Under the pieces are notes generated by a model. It did no database searches. It saw only the letters and a list, made by a program, of their open reading frames with translations, and had not been told where the DNA came from. The translations under genes were made by a program, and so were the position numbers. Shown here in pieces: positions 1 through 7,893 of a DNA stretch of 64,000 nt; position 1 is the stretch's first letter, and each line of letters opens with the position of its first letter. Source of the stretch: an uncultured Collinsella sp. Lineage in GTDB: Bacteria > Actinomycetota > Coriobacteriia > Coriobacteriales > Coriobacteriaceae. The stretch spans positions 62,001-126,000 of the forward strand of contig URPJ01000002.1 of assembly GCA_900549745.1 (NCBI GenBank), in the 5' to 3' direction.

Positions 1-1
1 A

Positions 2-1276
2 AAAAACGGAGCACTTGATGCCCGCAAGGCTTCTGGTGTATGGCTCATCGACAAAGACAGCGTCGACACGCGACTCCGTTCCGTGACCAAAACGGGGGGA
101 CGTCCCCGCCGCGGCCACGGTAAGAGCGAGATCGCGTTCACCCTCATGAATCGCACGCACGAAGTCGCTCAGCTGGTCTACAGCACATCGCGAAAAGACT
201 TTACCCATATCGGCGCCGACATCGATTACGCCCACGCCCCTATTGGAGTATTTGGCCCTAATAGCCCCATATCGCTCGACTCTTTCCGCACTTGGTGGCG
301 TGGCCGCGGTATCCCGCTCGCACGCATTGGGCTAGCCTCCCTGCTTGCAGAAGCCGCAGTTGATGTTCCCGATGAACTCGTACAGCGAAATCTTGGCCTC
401 TCCTTATCCGACCAGTATTGGATTAGGCCCCAAGACTCCGGTCTCGCGTGGAAAGATATCAATTTCTTCAATAATGCTTTTGATGACGTCTCGCTAACCA
501 TTGCACCCTTCGCCCCAGAGGGCAAGGCAGCTGCTGCCAAGCCCGACAACACCTCGGACGGCAATCTTCAAAAGTACTGGACATGCGAGGGTGACCGTCG
601 AATCCTCCACAAGGCAGGTGCGCATCTAAACCAGGAACCCTATAACGAGATGGTGGCGACCGCACTCCACCGTCGCATCCTAAACGCCTGCGATTATGTG
701 CCTTACTCGCTCGAAGGCGCGGGTACTTCCGCCTTGAGCACATGCAATGTCTTCTTAACTGACGAAGAAGAATATGTCCCTGCGTTCTATGTAAACCAGC
801 ATGCAAATGCAGACGAGCGACTAACCGATTACGAACGGTATGTAGCAAACTGCGAAGAGCTTGGAGCGACAGATATAAAAGACGCCCTTGACCGCATGAT
901 CGTGTGCGACGACATCATCGCCAACTATGACCGCCATTGGCGTAACTTTGGCCTTGTGCGAAACGTAAACACGCTAGCCTGCAGACCAGCCCCCATCTTC
1001 GATTCGGGCTCATCACTCTGGTGCAACATATCACTAGAAGAGCTTAGGGCGGGAGAGCACAGTTTTACCAGCGCACAATTTCATTCAAGCCCCGCCAAAC
1101 AAATGTTGCTCGTCGAGGACATGGGCTGGTTTGACGGCGACAAACTCGAAGGCTTCGTTGACGAGGCAATCGAGATTCTGTCCAGAAACGACGCGCTCAC
1201 GGCAAGGCTGCCATATCTAAAAGAGGCGCTTACATGGCGCCTCCGTAGAATGATCGACATCGCTGAATGGAGTTAG
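2..1276 (+). CDS. HipA-like kinase with N-terminal DNA-binding domain, 5' end cut by window edge
   Basis: The frame is open from the first bases, so the gene begins before the window; 424 residues are visible. The first ~26 residues (ALDARKASGVWLIDKDSVD) look like the end of an excisionase or MerR-type helix-turn-helix domain, which often ends in a G.WLID..SV wing. The rest resembles the HipA C-terminal kinase fold: NYDRHWRN at about visible residues 308-315 fits the catalytic Asp/Asn loop, and DSGSS about 25 residues later fits the metal-binding Asp. No separate HipB follows, so DNA binding and kinase may be one polypeptide. A GTG at 83 opens the stretch but is probably internal. Base composition is less GC-rich than the neighbours, which suggests acquisition. 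Family assignment is by motif only; the substrate is unknown. Confidence 0.72.
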   Translation, partial: KNGALDARKASGVWLIDKDSVDTRLRSVTKTGGRPRRGHGKSEIAFTLMNRTHEVAQLVYSTSRKDFTHIGADIDYAHAPIGVFGPNSPISLDSFRTWWRGRGIPLARIGLASLLAEAAVDVPDELVQRNLGLSLSDQYWIRPQDSGLAWKDINFFNNAFDDVSLTIAPFAPEGKAAAAKPDNTSDGNLQKYWTCEGDRRILHKAGAHLNQEPYNEMVATALHRRILNACDYVPYSLEGAGTSALSTCNVFLTDEEEYVPAFYVNQHANADERLTDYERYVANCEELGATDIKDALDRMIVCDDIIANYDRHWRNFGLVRNVNTLACRPAPIFDSGSSLWCNISLEELRAGEHSFTSAQFHSSPAKQMLLVEDMGWFDGDKLEGFVDEAIEILSRNDALTARLPYLKEALTWRLRRMIDIAEWS

Positions 1277-1303
1277 CGAGACAGCGTCGCGCCGTCAGCT
1301 CCC

Positions 1304-1981
1304 CTACCGTCCGCGCAGGGCCTTGAGCTTGGCCAGGGCATCGGGGCTCAGGCGGCTGCCCAGGGTCATCTTGATCTGCGGAGCTTCCTCTGCCTCGTGA
1401 ACGTCGTTATCGATCTGTTTGATCTCGTCCACCAGCATACGGCTCGAGATGCGCGTAACGCCCTTGCCCATGACGACGGCCTGGATCGTGCCGTCACTCG
1501 ATACCACGGAGCACGCGCGGCCTTCCTCGCGTGCCTCGATACAGAGCTTCTGCACCACGGTATCGGCAGAGACGCCCGTCGGCGAAAACTCGATGCGCAC
1601 GCCACGGGCCGGCAGATTGGGGCGCTCGCTGGAGATATTGCCCGCGCCGTCAAACACGATTACGGCCTCGTAGCGGCCTTGGGCAAACGCGGCAACGTCG
1701 TTGATGAGGGCAGTGCGCGCCATATCGTGAACGTCGCTGGAATACGGATCGTCGGAATGGTCGTACACGAGCTTTTCGTAGCGCGGCGTGCAGTGGATCA
1801 CGTTGTAACCGTCGACCACCAGCAGCTCGGGCTTGTTGGAGTGCACCGTCGAGACTGGGTCGGCGATAGCCTGCGCAAACGCATTGCCGCCCACGCCATA
1901 GGTCGCAGCCGAAACAATCGGCTTGGCCGAGCCCTCGCCAAAGCGCTTGGCCTTGGACTTGGCGCGGTTCTTCTTGGACAT
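1304..1981 (-). CDS. yacP: NYN (PIN-like) domain ribonuclease, YacP/Rae1 family
   Basis: 225 residues. A basic N-terminal extension (SKKNRAKSKAKR) precedes an NYN domain from about residue 52: ELLVVDGYNVIH carries the first metal-binding Asp and the family's DGYN signature, VIVFDGAG the second acidic site, and SSDGTIQ a third near residue 160. YacP/Rae1 proteins are ribosome-associated endoribonucleases that act on mRNA in the A site. The start is three bases after the rlmB stop, with the Shine-Dalgarno sequence inside the rlmB 3' end, so translation is probably coupled. It is the last gene of the disA-to-yacP cluster. The family is well supported; activity is inferred. Confidence 0.85.
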   Translation of the reverse strand: MSKKNRAKSKAKRFGEGSAKPIVSAATYGVGGNAFAQAIADPVSTVHSNKPELLVVDGYNVIHCTPRYEKLVYDHSDDPYSSDVHDMARTALINDVAAFAQGRYEAVIVFDGAGNISSERPNLPARGVRIEFSPTGVSADTVVQKLCIEAREEGRACSVVSSDGTIQAVVMGKGVTRISSRMLVDEIKQIDNDVHEAEEAPQIKMTLGSRLSPDALAKLKALRGR

Positions 1982-1984
1982 GCG

Positions 1985-2905
1985 CTACTCCTCCCCCATG
2001 AGCTCGCCGGCATTGCGGCGCAGCCACTCAAAGCACAGCGCCGTTGTCGCCTGGGCAACATTGAGGCTCTCGGTCATGCCGCGCTGGGGAAGCTTGGTCA
2101 AAAAGTCGCATTTCTCAAGCACCAGGCGCGAGATGCCGTCGCCCTCGGAGCCCATGACGAGCGCCACGCGGCCCTCGAAGGGAGCATCCCAGCAGCTGCC
2201 CTCGGCGTGCTCGGAGGCACCGCCCACCCAAAAGCCAGCGGCCTTGAGGTCATCGAGCGCACGGGCGATATTGGGAACCTGTGCGATAGGCAGGTGCATG
2301 ACAGCACCGGCAGAAGTCTTGTAGCTGCCAACGGTCACGCCGGCGGCGCGCTTGTTGGCAATGATGACGCCCGCCGCGCCCACGACCTCGGCAGAGCGCA
2401 CAATGGCACCAAAGTTACCGTCGTCGGTCACATGATCGAGCACGACGACGAGCGCCGGTCCGTCACCCGCGCGGCCGAGGATGTCGGCGACGTCGGCATA
2501 GGGGAAGTTGCCAACCTCGAGCGCAATACCCTGGTGAGCGCCATGGCTCGACAGCGCATCGAGCTGCGCGCGCGGCACATACTTAATGCGGACGCCCGCG
2601 GCATTGAGGTCATCGATCAGGCGCGACAAGGCGGCATCGCGCTCCCCGCCCTCGGCAATGAGCGCACACTTGATGGGAAAACCAGTGCGTAGCGCCTCGG
2701 CGGCAGCACGGCGACCTTCGATAAACTCGCCCTTGGGAGCCTGAACGTTGTCGCGGTTGCGATCTCGCTGCGGACGTGCAGCCTGGGCTTGGGAGCGCTC
2801 GCGCTGGCCCTTGGGAGCGGCAGCGCGGTCGTTGCGGCGAATCGGACGCGAGCCAGAAGCAGCCTGCTTGCCTCCACGAGGCGCACGCTTGCGATTGTCG
2901 GCCAT
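1985..2905 (-). CDS. rlmB: 23S rRNA (guanosine-2'-O-)-methyltransferase RlmB (TrmH/SpoU family)
   Basis: 306 residues from the ATG at 2905, chosen because AGGAGG sits 8 bases upstream; an in-frame ATG seven codons earlier lacks such a site. An unusually long basic N-terminal tail (about 60 residues rich in R, K and A) precedes the SpoU substrate-binding domain (FIEGRRAAAEAL) and the SPOUT catalytic domain with VVLDHVTDDGNFGAIVRSA, GVIIANKRAAG, VMGSEGDGISRLV and the C-terminal SLNVAQATTALCFEW. These are SPOUT motifs 1-3, which form the trefoil knot that binds S-adenosylmethionine. It should 2'-O-methylate a guanosine in the 23S rRNA peptidyl-transferase region. A terminator and a large palindrome lie between cysS and this gene, so it may have its own regulation. 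Confidence 0.92.
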   Translation of the reverse strand: MADNRKRAPRGGKQAASGSRPIRRNDRAAAPKGQRERSQAQAARPQRDRNRDNVQAPKGEFIEGRRAAAEALRTGFPIKCALIAEGGERDAALSRLIDDLNAAGVRIKYVPRAQLDALSSHGAHQGIALEVGNFPYADVADILGRAGDGPALVVVLDHVTDDGNFGAIVRSAEVVGAAGVIIANKRAAGVTVGSYKTSAGAVMHLPIAQVPNIARALDDLKAAGFWVGGASEHAEGSCWDAPFEGRVALVMGSEGDGISRLVLEKCDFLTKLPQRGMTESLNVAQATTALCFEWLRRNAGELMGEE

Positions 2906-2940
2906 AAAGTGACCTCCTAAATACAACTATCAAACGAAAC

Positions 2941-2980
2941 AAAATAAACGACCGCCCATGAATATTAATTCGGGCGGTCG
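2941..2980 (-). terminator. Intrinsic terminator or attenuator between cysS and rlmB
   Basis: On the minus strand a 9-bp GC-rich stem (CGACCGCCC paired with GGGCGGTCG, 2949-2957 and 2972-2980) is followed by GTTTATTTTGTTT. It ends only about 36 bases before the rlmB start codon, which is close enough to act as an attenuator of rlmB as well as a terminator of cysS. Confidence 0.7.
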
Positions 2981-2983
2981 GTA

Positions 2984-3085
2984 CGGGTTTTCCAAGTGCC
3001 CGAGATTGCCGTGAAAGAGGAGCGACGCGTACTTGAGTACGCGAGCGACGGTTTGAACGGCAAGGTCGGGTGCTTGGGAAACCCG
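2984..3085. repeat. 102-bp imperfect palindrome between cysS and rlmB
   Basis: The 20-base arms at 2984-3003 and 3066-3085 pair with two mismatches. Nested inside are TTGCCGT/ACGGCAA (3006-3012 and 3057-3063) and a tight inner hairpin GCGTACT/AGTACGC (3027-3042). In a minus-strand transcript it would form one long segmented stem directly before the terminator at 2941-2980. It could be a leader structure of rlmB, a dispersed repeat, or both. Confidence 0.75.
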
Positions 3086-3091
3086 CGGGGA

Positions 3092-4558
3092 TTAGAGAGA
3101 TTTGATACGAGTGCCGGCGGCGGTATCTTCAATCGTCAGCCCGAGGTCCTTGAGCTGGTCGCGGATGGCGTCGGCCAGATCCCAGTTCTTGGCGGCACGG
3201 GCCTCGGCGCGGGCCTCGAGAATCTTGGAAGCTGCCTCGTCCACGTCGTCGCCCGTGTAGGCGACCAGGCCGGCGGCAACGCCCAGCAGGCCCAGCGGCA
3301 GCTCGACCTTGGGCTCGGGAAGCTCGACGCCAAGCGTATCGAGCAGCTCGGCCAGCGTGTCGGCGGCGGCAAGCGCGGCGGCCTTGTCGGCAGCGTCGCC
3401 CGCCTGCTCCAGATACTGGTTGCACTCGGTTACAAAGCCAAAGACGGCGCCCATGGCACCAGCGGTGTTAAAGTCGTCGTCCATGCACTCCTTAAAGGTG
3501 GCACGGGTCTCGGCGGCCTTGGCGGCAAACGCCTCGGATGCTGCCGCATCGGCGTCGGCCGTCGCATGGTTCGCGGCCCAGCGCAGGTTCTCGACCGTAC
3601 CGGCGATACGCGTGAGCGAGTTCTCGGCACCCTCCAGGCGCTCCCAAGAAAAGTCGAGCGGCGAGCGATAGCTCGTCTGCAGCATCAGCAGGCGCAGGGC
3701 GGCAGCGGAGTGCTGCTCCAGGACCTCGGCCAGCGTAAAGAAGTTGCCGAGCGACTTGGACATCTTCTCGCCGTCTACCAGCAGCATGCCCGTGTGCATC
3801 CAGGTGTTGGAGAAGCCCTGGTGCCAGGCGCAGGTGGCCTGGGCGCACTCGTTCTCGTGATGCGGGAAGGAAAGGTCGGAGCCGCCGCCGTGGATGTCGA
3901 TCGGGGTACCCAGGTAGCGATGCACCATGGCGGCACACTCGGTGTGCCAACCGGGACGGCCCTCGCCCCAGGGGCTCGGCCAGCTGGGCTCGCCGGGCTT
4001 GGCGGCCTTCCACAGGGCAAAGTCGAGCGGGTCGTTCTTGTCCTCGTTCTCCTCGATGCGCGCGCCGACCATAAGGTCGTCGATGTTGCGGCCCGAGACC
4101 TGGCCATAGTTGGGATCGCTGCGCACGGCAAAGTACACATCGCCGTTATCGGCTGCGTAAGCGTGGCCCTGCTCGATAAGCGTCTTGATCATGGCGATCA
4201 TGGGGCCGATCTCCTTGGTGGCGCGGGGGCGCACATCGGGATCGAGCACGTTGGCAGCGCGCATGACGCCGATGAACCTGTCGGAGAACTCCGTCGCGAC
4301 CTCGGCGGCAGTGCGGCCCTGCTCGTTGGCGCGCTTGATGATCTTGTCATCGACATCGGTGAGGTTCTGGGCGAACGTGACCTCGTAGCCGCTCGCGATG
4401 AGCCAGCGGCGGATTACGTCAAAGCTGATGAACGTGCGGGCGTTGCCGATGTGGATGTTGTCGTAGACCGTGGGGCCGCACACGTACATGCGGACCTTGC
4501 CGGACTCGATGGGCTGGAACTCTTCCTTTTTATGGGTAGCGCTGTTGTAGATACGCAT
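3092..4558 (-). CDS. cysS: Cysteinyl-tRNA synthetase
   Basis: 488 residues, normal length for CysRS, a class I synthetase that charges tRNA-Cys. The N terminus MRIYNSATHKKEEF is followed by VRMYVCGPTVYDNIHIGNAR, which carries the zinc-ligand Cys and the HIGN form of the HIGH motif at about 35. GWHTECAAM and the HHENECAQ zinc site (about 230-245) and EKMSKSLGN (KMSKS, about 270) complete the catalytic core. The C-terminal DALR-type anticodon region is alanine-rich. The ATG at 4558 has TAAGGAG upstream and lies three bases after the ispF stop, so the two are co-translated. A terminator follows at 2941-2980. Confidence 0.97.
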   Translation of the reverse strand: MRIYNSATHKKEEFQPIESGKVRMYVCGPTVYDNIHIGNARTFISFDVIRRWLIASGYEVTFAQNLTDVDDKIIKRANEQGRTAAEVATEFSDRFIGVMRAANVLDPDVRPRATKEIGPMIAMIKTLIEQGHAYAADNGDVYFAVRSDPNYGQVSGRNIDDLMVGARIEENEDKNDPLDFALWKAAKPGEPSWPSPWGEGRPGWHTECAAMVHRYLGTPIDIHGGGSDLSFPHHENECAQATCAWHQGFSNTWMHTGMLLVDGEKMSKSLGNFFTLAEVLEQHSAAALRLLMLQTSYRSPLDFSWERLEGAENSLTRIAGTVENLRWAANHATADADAAASEAFAAKAAETRATFKECMDDDFNTAGAMGAVFGFVTECNQYLEQAGDAADKAAALAAADTLAELLDTLGVELPEPKVELPLGLLGVAAGLVAYTGDDVDEAASKILEARAEARAAKNWDLADAIRDQLKDLGLTIEDTAAGTRIKSL

Positions 4559-4561
4559 TCG

Positions 4562-5056
4562 TTACTCCTTAACGGTTTTCTGTAGCAGGCAGACGGCCCA
4601 GGCGCCGATTCCCTCGCCCTGACCTTCCCAACCGAGCTTTTCGGTCGTAGTGGCGGCGACGCCCACGTTTTCGACATCGACGCCCAGGGCATGGGCAAGA
4701 TTGGCGCGCATGGCATCGCGGTGCGGGGTGATCTTGGGCTGCTGGCAGGCAATAGTGCAATCGGCATCGACAAACTCAAAGCCCAGCTCGCGCGCATAGT
4801 CCATCACGCGAGCAAGCAGTACCATCGAATCAGCGCCCTCATAGGTGGGATCGGTGTCGGGGAACAGCTTGCCAATGTCTCCCCCGCGGCAGGCGCCCAG
4901 AATGGCGTCGGCCAAGGCGTGCGCGAGCACATCGGCATCCGAGTGGCCCAGCAGGCCGCGCTCGTAGGGAATGTCGACCCCGCCGATGATACATCGACGC
5001 CCCTCCACCAAACGGTGGACGTCGTAGCCGTGGCCAATGCGCAGGTTACTGAACAT
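4562..5056 (-). CDS. ispF: 2-C-methyl-D-erythritol 2,4-cyclodiphosphate synthase
   Basis: 164 residues from the ATG at 5056 (MFSNLRIGHGYDVHR). An earlier in-frame ATG would overlap ispD more and lacks the GAGG site that precedes 5056. IspF converts 4-diphosphocytidyl-methylerythritol 2-phosphate to MEcPP in the MEP isoprenoid pathway. GHGYDVHRL carries the zinc-binding Asp and His; GLLGHSDADVLAHALADAI holds the third zinc His; DADCTIACQQPKI and AATTTEKLGW are family signatures. It overlaps the ispD 3' end by 11 bases, matching the frequent ispDF pairing. Confidence 0.96.
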   Translation of the reverse strand: MFSNLRIGHGYDVHRLVEGRRCIIGGVDIPYERGLLGHSDADVLAHALADAILGACRGGDIGKLFPDTDPTYEGADSMVLLARVMDYARELGFEFVDADCTIACQQPKITPHRDAMRANLAHALGVDVENVGVAATTTEKLGWEGQGEGIGAWAVCLLQKTVKE

Positions 5057-5774
5057 GGGGAAGGTCCTCTCCCTCGGCCATGCGGCCAAGCAGAATTGCA
5101 GTTACGGGACGCAGGTCCTCGGGCACCGTCACCTTAAGGTTGTCGCGCGGGCTCTGGACACAGCGGACGCGCCCGCCCATGCGCTCGACCAGCGATGAAT
5201 CGTCGGTACCGATAAAGCCCTCGGCAATCGCCGCGGCATGGGCGCGCTTCATAGCATCGACGCTAAAGATCTGCGGCGTCTGCGCGGCCCAGTAGAGCTC
5301 ACGCGGCGGAGTCTCGACGATATTGTCGCCGTCAACGATCTTGAGCGTGTCGATCGCGGGCTGACCGCACACGACACCATCAAGGGCGCGGTCACTCACC
5401 AGCACGTCGATAGCGTGATCGATGGCCTCGGTGGTAATGAGCGGACGAGCGCCGTCGTGAATGGCGACGTATTCAAAGCCCGCCGGAACCGCATGCACGC
5501 CGGCACGGGTGGAATCCTGACGGGTATCGCCGGCATCGGCAAAGCTGATGGGCGTGTCATAGTCAAACGGGTCGATGGCCAGGCGGCGCATCTCGGCACG
5601 GCGCTCGGCAGGGCAAACCACCACGATGTGGCCGACCTTATCGCTACGGTCAAACGCGCGGATGGACCAGCTCATAAGCGGACGGCCCGCTACATTGACG
5701 AGCTGCTTGCCACCGGGGTTACCAAAGCGCTGGCCGCTGCCACCGGCAACGACCACGGCGCATACGGGCGCCAT
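5046..5774 (-). CDS. ispD: 2-C-methyl-D-erythritol 4-phosphate cytidylyltransferase
   Basis: 242 residues, normal for the family. IspD transfers CMP from CTP to MEP, the third MEP-pathway step. The N-terminal VVVAGGSGQRFG at about 7-18 is the nucleotide-binding glycine loop, GGKQLVNVAGRPLMSWSI contains the conserved Lys, and IHDGARPL at about 105 and DDSSLVERMGGRV at about 190 are further family motifs. The ATG overlaps the disA stop (TAATG), so it is translationally coupled to disA. The same operon supplies IspF; IspE is encoded separately at 25.7 kb. Confidence 0.96.
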   Translation of the reverse strand: MAPVCAVVVAGGSGQRFGNPGGKQLVNVAGRPLMSWSIRAFDRSDKVGHIVVVCPAERRAEMRRLAIDPFDYDTPISFADAGDTRQDSTRAGVHAVPAGFEYVAIHDGARPLITTEAIDHAIDVLVSDRALDGVVCGQPAIDTLKIVDGDNIVETPPRELYWAAQTPQIFSVDAMKRAHAAAIAEGFIGTDDSSLVERMGGRVRCVQSPRDNLKVTVPEDLRPVTAILLGRMAEGEDLPHVQ

Positions 5775-6841
5775 TATGCGTTCCCTTGTTTGGTGCCCTT
5801 CATGCGGTACAGGGAGTCCGCAAGAATGGCAGGGTTGTTGACGCCAAAGTCGCCCAGGCGCTCCGGATCCTCGCTGATGTCATCCATGAGCTCCTGCAGC
5901 GAGCCGTACTCGTCGACGATCTTCTCGGCCACGCCGTCGCGCACGACGGACACGCGCGAAAGCGTGCGCAGGCCCAGCGGCGTCATGACGGAGTCCTCGT
6001 CCAGGTCGTCATAGCCCAGAACTGCCGCCACGTGCTGCGGGTCGGACAGGTCCTTAGGCGTCATGCGGCTCAGCTCGGCGCGAATCTTCTCGGCGTTTGC
6101 CTCGGAGGAATCGCTTGCGTAGTCGCGGATCATCAAGTCGTATTCGGTATCCATGCTGGAGCCCGCGAGCTGCTCGAGCTGCATCTGCACGAGCTTGCCC
6201 TGGTTACCCAGCTTGACGATGCAATCCTTAAGCTCGGTCTTTGCCTGTTGCATGATCTCGAAGCTCGAGAAAATACCGGTAATGTCGGCGAGCGTAACGT
6301 AGTCGTCGAGCTCGAGGGCCGTCAGGCGCAGCAGGGAGCGATCGAGCGACTGACGGGTGGTCTGGAGCGTGGCAACGAGCTGGTTGACCGAGCTCATGAT
6401 GGTGGTGACAGGCTGAATCTCGTAGCTCTTACCGTGGACGTACACGTTGACGACGGCACGACGAGCCGAAACCGAGATCACGATGGCGTCGGTGAGCACC
6501 GACATGCGAGCGGCGGTGCGGTGACGCATGCCCGTCTCACTCGTGGCAAGCGAGGGATCGGGATTGAGGTGGAAGTTGGCGCGCAGGATCTGGGTGAGGT
6601 CGCCATCGATAACGATGGCACCGTCCATCTTGGAAAGCTCGAACAGGCGGTTCGAGGTAAACGAAATGTTGAGCGGGAAGCCGTCGTTACCGGCAGCGAG
6701 CACGTTTTCGGTGTCGCCGACGCAGATAAGGGCACCCAGGTGACCGGCAATGATCATGTCGAGGGCGGTGCGGATCGGCTGGCCAGGTGCCGTCAGGCGA
6801 ATGGCCTGTTCCATACGCTTTTGCAGCTCGTTCTTATCCAA
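5774..6841 (-). CDS. disA: DNA-integrity scanning diadenylate cyclase DisA
   Basis: 355 residues. DisA makes cyclic di-AMP from two ATP and scans DNA for branched structures. The N-terminal DAC domain has KMDGAIVI (DGA at 73-75) and GMRHRTAAR (RHRTA at 106-110), the two ATP-binding motifs. A helical linker follows, then a C-terminal helix-hairpin-helix region (MTPLGLRTLSRV and the end near GDFGVNNPAILADSL). The start is TTG at 6841 with GGGAG eight bases upstream; no in-frame ATG was seen closer. It heads the disA-ispD-ispF-cysS run and is divergent from mntP. radA, often a neighbour of disA, is not adjacent. Confidence 0.95.
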   Translation of the reverse strand: MDKNELQKRMEQAIRLTAPGQPIRTALDMIIAGHLGALICVGDTENVLAAGNDGFPLNISFTSNRLFELSKMDGAIVIDGDLTQILRANFHLNPDPSLATSETGMRHRTAARMSVLTDAIVISVSARRAVVNVYVHGKSYEIQPVTTIMSSVNQLVATLQTTRQSLDRSLLRLTALELDDYVTLADITGIFSSFEIMQQAKTELKDCIVKLGNQGKLVQMQLEQLAGSSMDTEYDLMIRDYASDSSEANAEKIRAELSRMTPKDLSDPQHVAAVLGYDDLDEDSVMTPLGLRTLSRVSVVRDGVAEKIVDEYGSLQELMDDISEDPERLGDFGVNNPAILADSLYRMKGTKQGNA

Positions 6842-7000
6842 GGCATCGCTCCCATCGTATACGCTCCATAAACGTCAATAAGTTTCTCACGGTTTGCCCC
6901 TGTGACGCCCGCAAAATCCGATGCTTACAGAATGAGCGAACACAGCTGAGAGCCCCAATCCAAATGAGCTGCTTATGTGGTAGCATCGGGATTCGCATAA

Positions 7001-7137
7001 ATGAGGGAGTAGTCGCGTGACCGGGTTCGCCTCCGGTGGCGCGGCAAGTCAACATACTGGCCGATGCGGTCTGGCTTGCCTTAATGAACGAGACTCGTGG
7101 CTGTGCGCACAACGCGTACGCCACGGGTCTTTTTTGT
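7001..7137 (+). ncRNA. yybP-ykoY manganese riboswitch with expression-platform terminator
   Basis: The leader of mntP starts with ATGAGGGAGTAG, continues with AAGTCAACATACTGGC and ends with AACGAGAC. These three conserved segments are those of the yybP-ykoY Mn2+ aptamer (the GGGGAGUAG start, the CAACAUACUG segment and the ACGAGAC loop). GACTCGTGGC then pairs with GCCACGGGTC (7092-7131), followed by TTTTTT: an intrinsic terminator that manganese binding would disrupt, turning mntP on. Recognised by motif, not by covariance search. Confidence 0.93.
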
Positions 7138-7188
7138 TACTCCCCCAAGAGGTACACGCGGGCCCGCCCGCAGAAAGGGAGCCAGACT

Positions 7189-7773
7189 ATGGGACTCGCA
7201 GAGCTCGTATTGCTCGCTATCGGCCTTTCGATGGACGCCTTTGCCGTATCCATCTGCAAGGGCCTTGGCATGAAGAAGATCAACCTTAAGGTCGCCGTAG
7301 TGCTCGGCCTGTTCTTTGGCGGCTTCCAGGCCGGCATGCCCGTAATCGGATGGGCGCTCGGCAGTCAATTCATGAGCATCATCGGACCCATCGACCATTG
7401 GATCGCCTTTATCCTTTTGGCCTTTATCGGCGGCAAAATGCTGTGGGAGGCCTTTACCGAAGACGAGGATGAGGACGAGAGCGACGGCAAGGATGCCGAA
7501 AAGATTGACCTGGGTGAGTACCTGATTCTGGCTATCGCCACCTCAATCGACGCCCTGGCCGTGGGCATCTCATTTGCTGCGCTCTCGGTTGACATCGTTC
7601 CCGCTGTATCGCTTATCGGAGTCACAACGTTTATCTTCTCCGTCGCCGGCGTAGCGATCGGCCACACCTTTGGCGAGCGCTACGAAAAACCCGCCACCAT
7701 CGTGGGCGGCGTCGTGCTCATCCTCATCGGCCTCAAGATTTTGCTGGAGCACCTGGGGATTTTGGTGCTGTAA
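7189..7773 (+). CDS. mntP: Manganese efflux pump MntP
   Basis: 194 residues from the ATG at 7189, preceded by AAAGGGAG; longer upstream frames run through the riboswitch and are rejected. Six hydrophobic segments form two repeats, each carrying the MntP signature with an acidic residue: GLSMDAFAVSICKGL near residue 12 and ATSIDALAVGISFA near 120. The two halves are joined by a charged cytoplasmic loop (EDEDEDESDGKDAEKID, about 86-102). It exports Mn2+ across the inner membrane, which agrees with the manganese riboswitch upstream. A terminator follows at 7803-7835. Confidence 0.95.
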   Translation: MGLAELVLLAIGLSMDAFAVSICKGLGMKKINLKVAVVLGLFFGGFQAGMPVIGWALGSQFMSIIGPIDHWIAFILLAFIGGKMLWEAFTEDEDEDESDGKDAEKIDLGEYLILAIATSIDALAVGISFAALSVDIVPAVSLIGVTTFIFSVAGVAIGHTFGERYEKPATIVGGVVLILIGLKILLEHLGILVL

Positions 7774-7802
7774 AACACCCTTCAAAACTAAACGTCCGTA
7801 TG

Positions 7803-7835
7803 AGGCCTCATGCAGAGTTTTGCATGAGGCCTTTT
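7803..7835 (+). terminator. mntP terminator overlapping the first hip operator-like repeat
   Basis: A 12-bp stem AGGCCTCATGCA/TGCATGAGGCCT (7803-7814 and 7821-7832) with a 6-base loop is followed by TTTT. The inner part of the hairpin is itself a copy of the motif repeated in front of hipB. Confidence 0.8.
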
Positions 7836-7878
7836 CATGCAGACTTTTGCATGTCATACTAGGATGCAAAAGTCTGCA
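7811..7878 (+). promoter_or_regulatory. Operator-like repeat array and putative promoter of hipBA
   Basis: Three copies of a 15-base motif occur in 68 bases: TGCAGAGTTTTGCAT at 7811-7825, TGCAGACTTTTGCAT at 7838-7852, and its exact reverse complement ATGCAAAAGTCTGCA at 7864-7878. The last two form a perfect inverted repeat separated by 11 bases. A weak -35 (TTTTCA, 7832-7837) and -10 (CATACT, 7855-7860) spaced by 17 bases lie among them. HipB-type antitoxins repress their own operon at such dyads; binding here is inferred. Confidence 0.6.
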
Positions 7879-7893
7879 CGTTAGGAGATTGCC

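Noticed and set aside
4559..4600. T-box leader for cysS
   Set aside because: cysS starts three bases after ispF, leaving no room for a T-box; no T-box signature was seen before lysS either.
7036..7188. N-terminal extension of mntP by an earlier start
   Set aside because: It would translate the manganese riboswitch and its terminator; the ATG at 7189 has a good ribosome site and the family N terminus.
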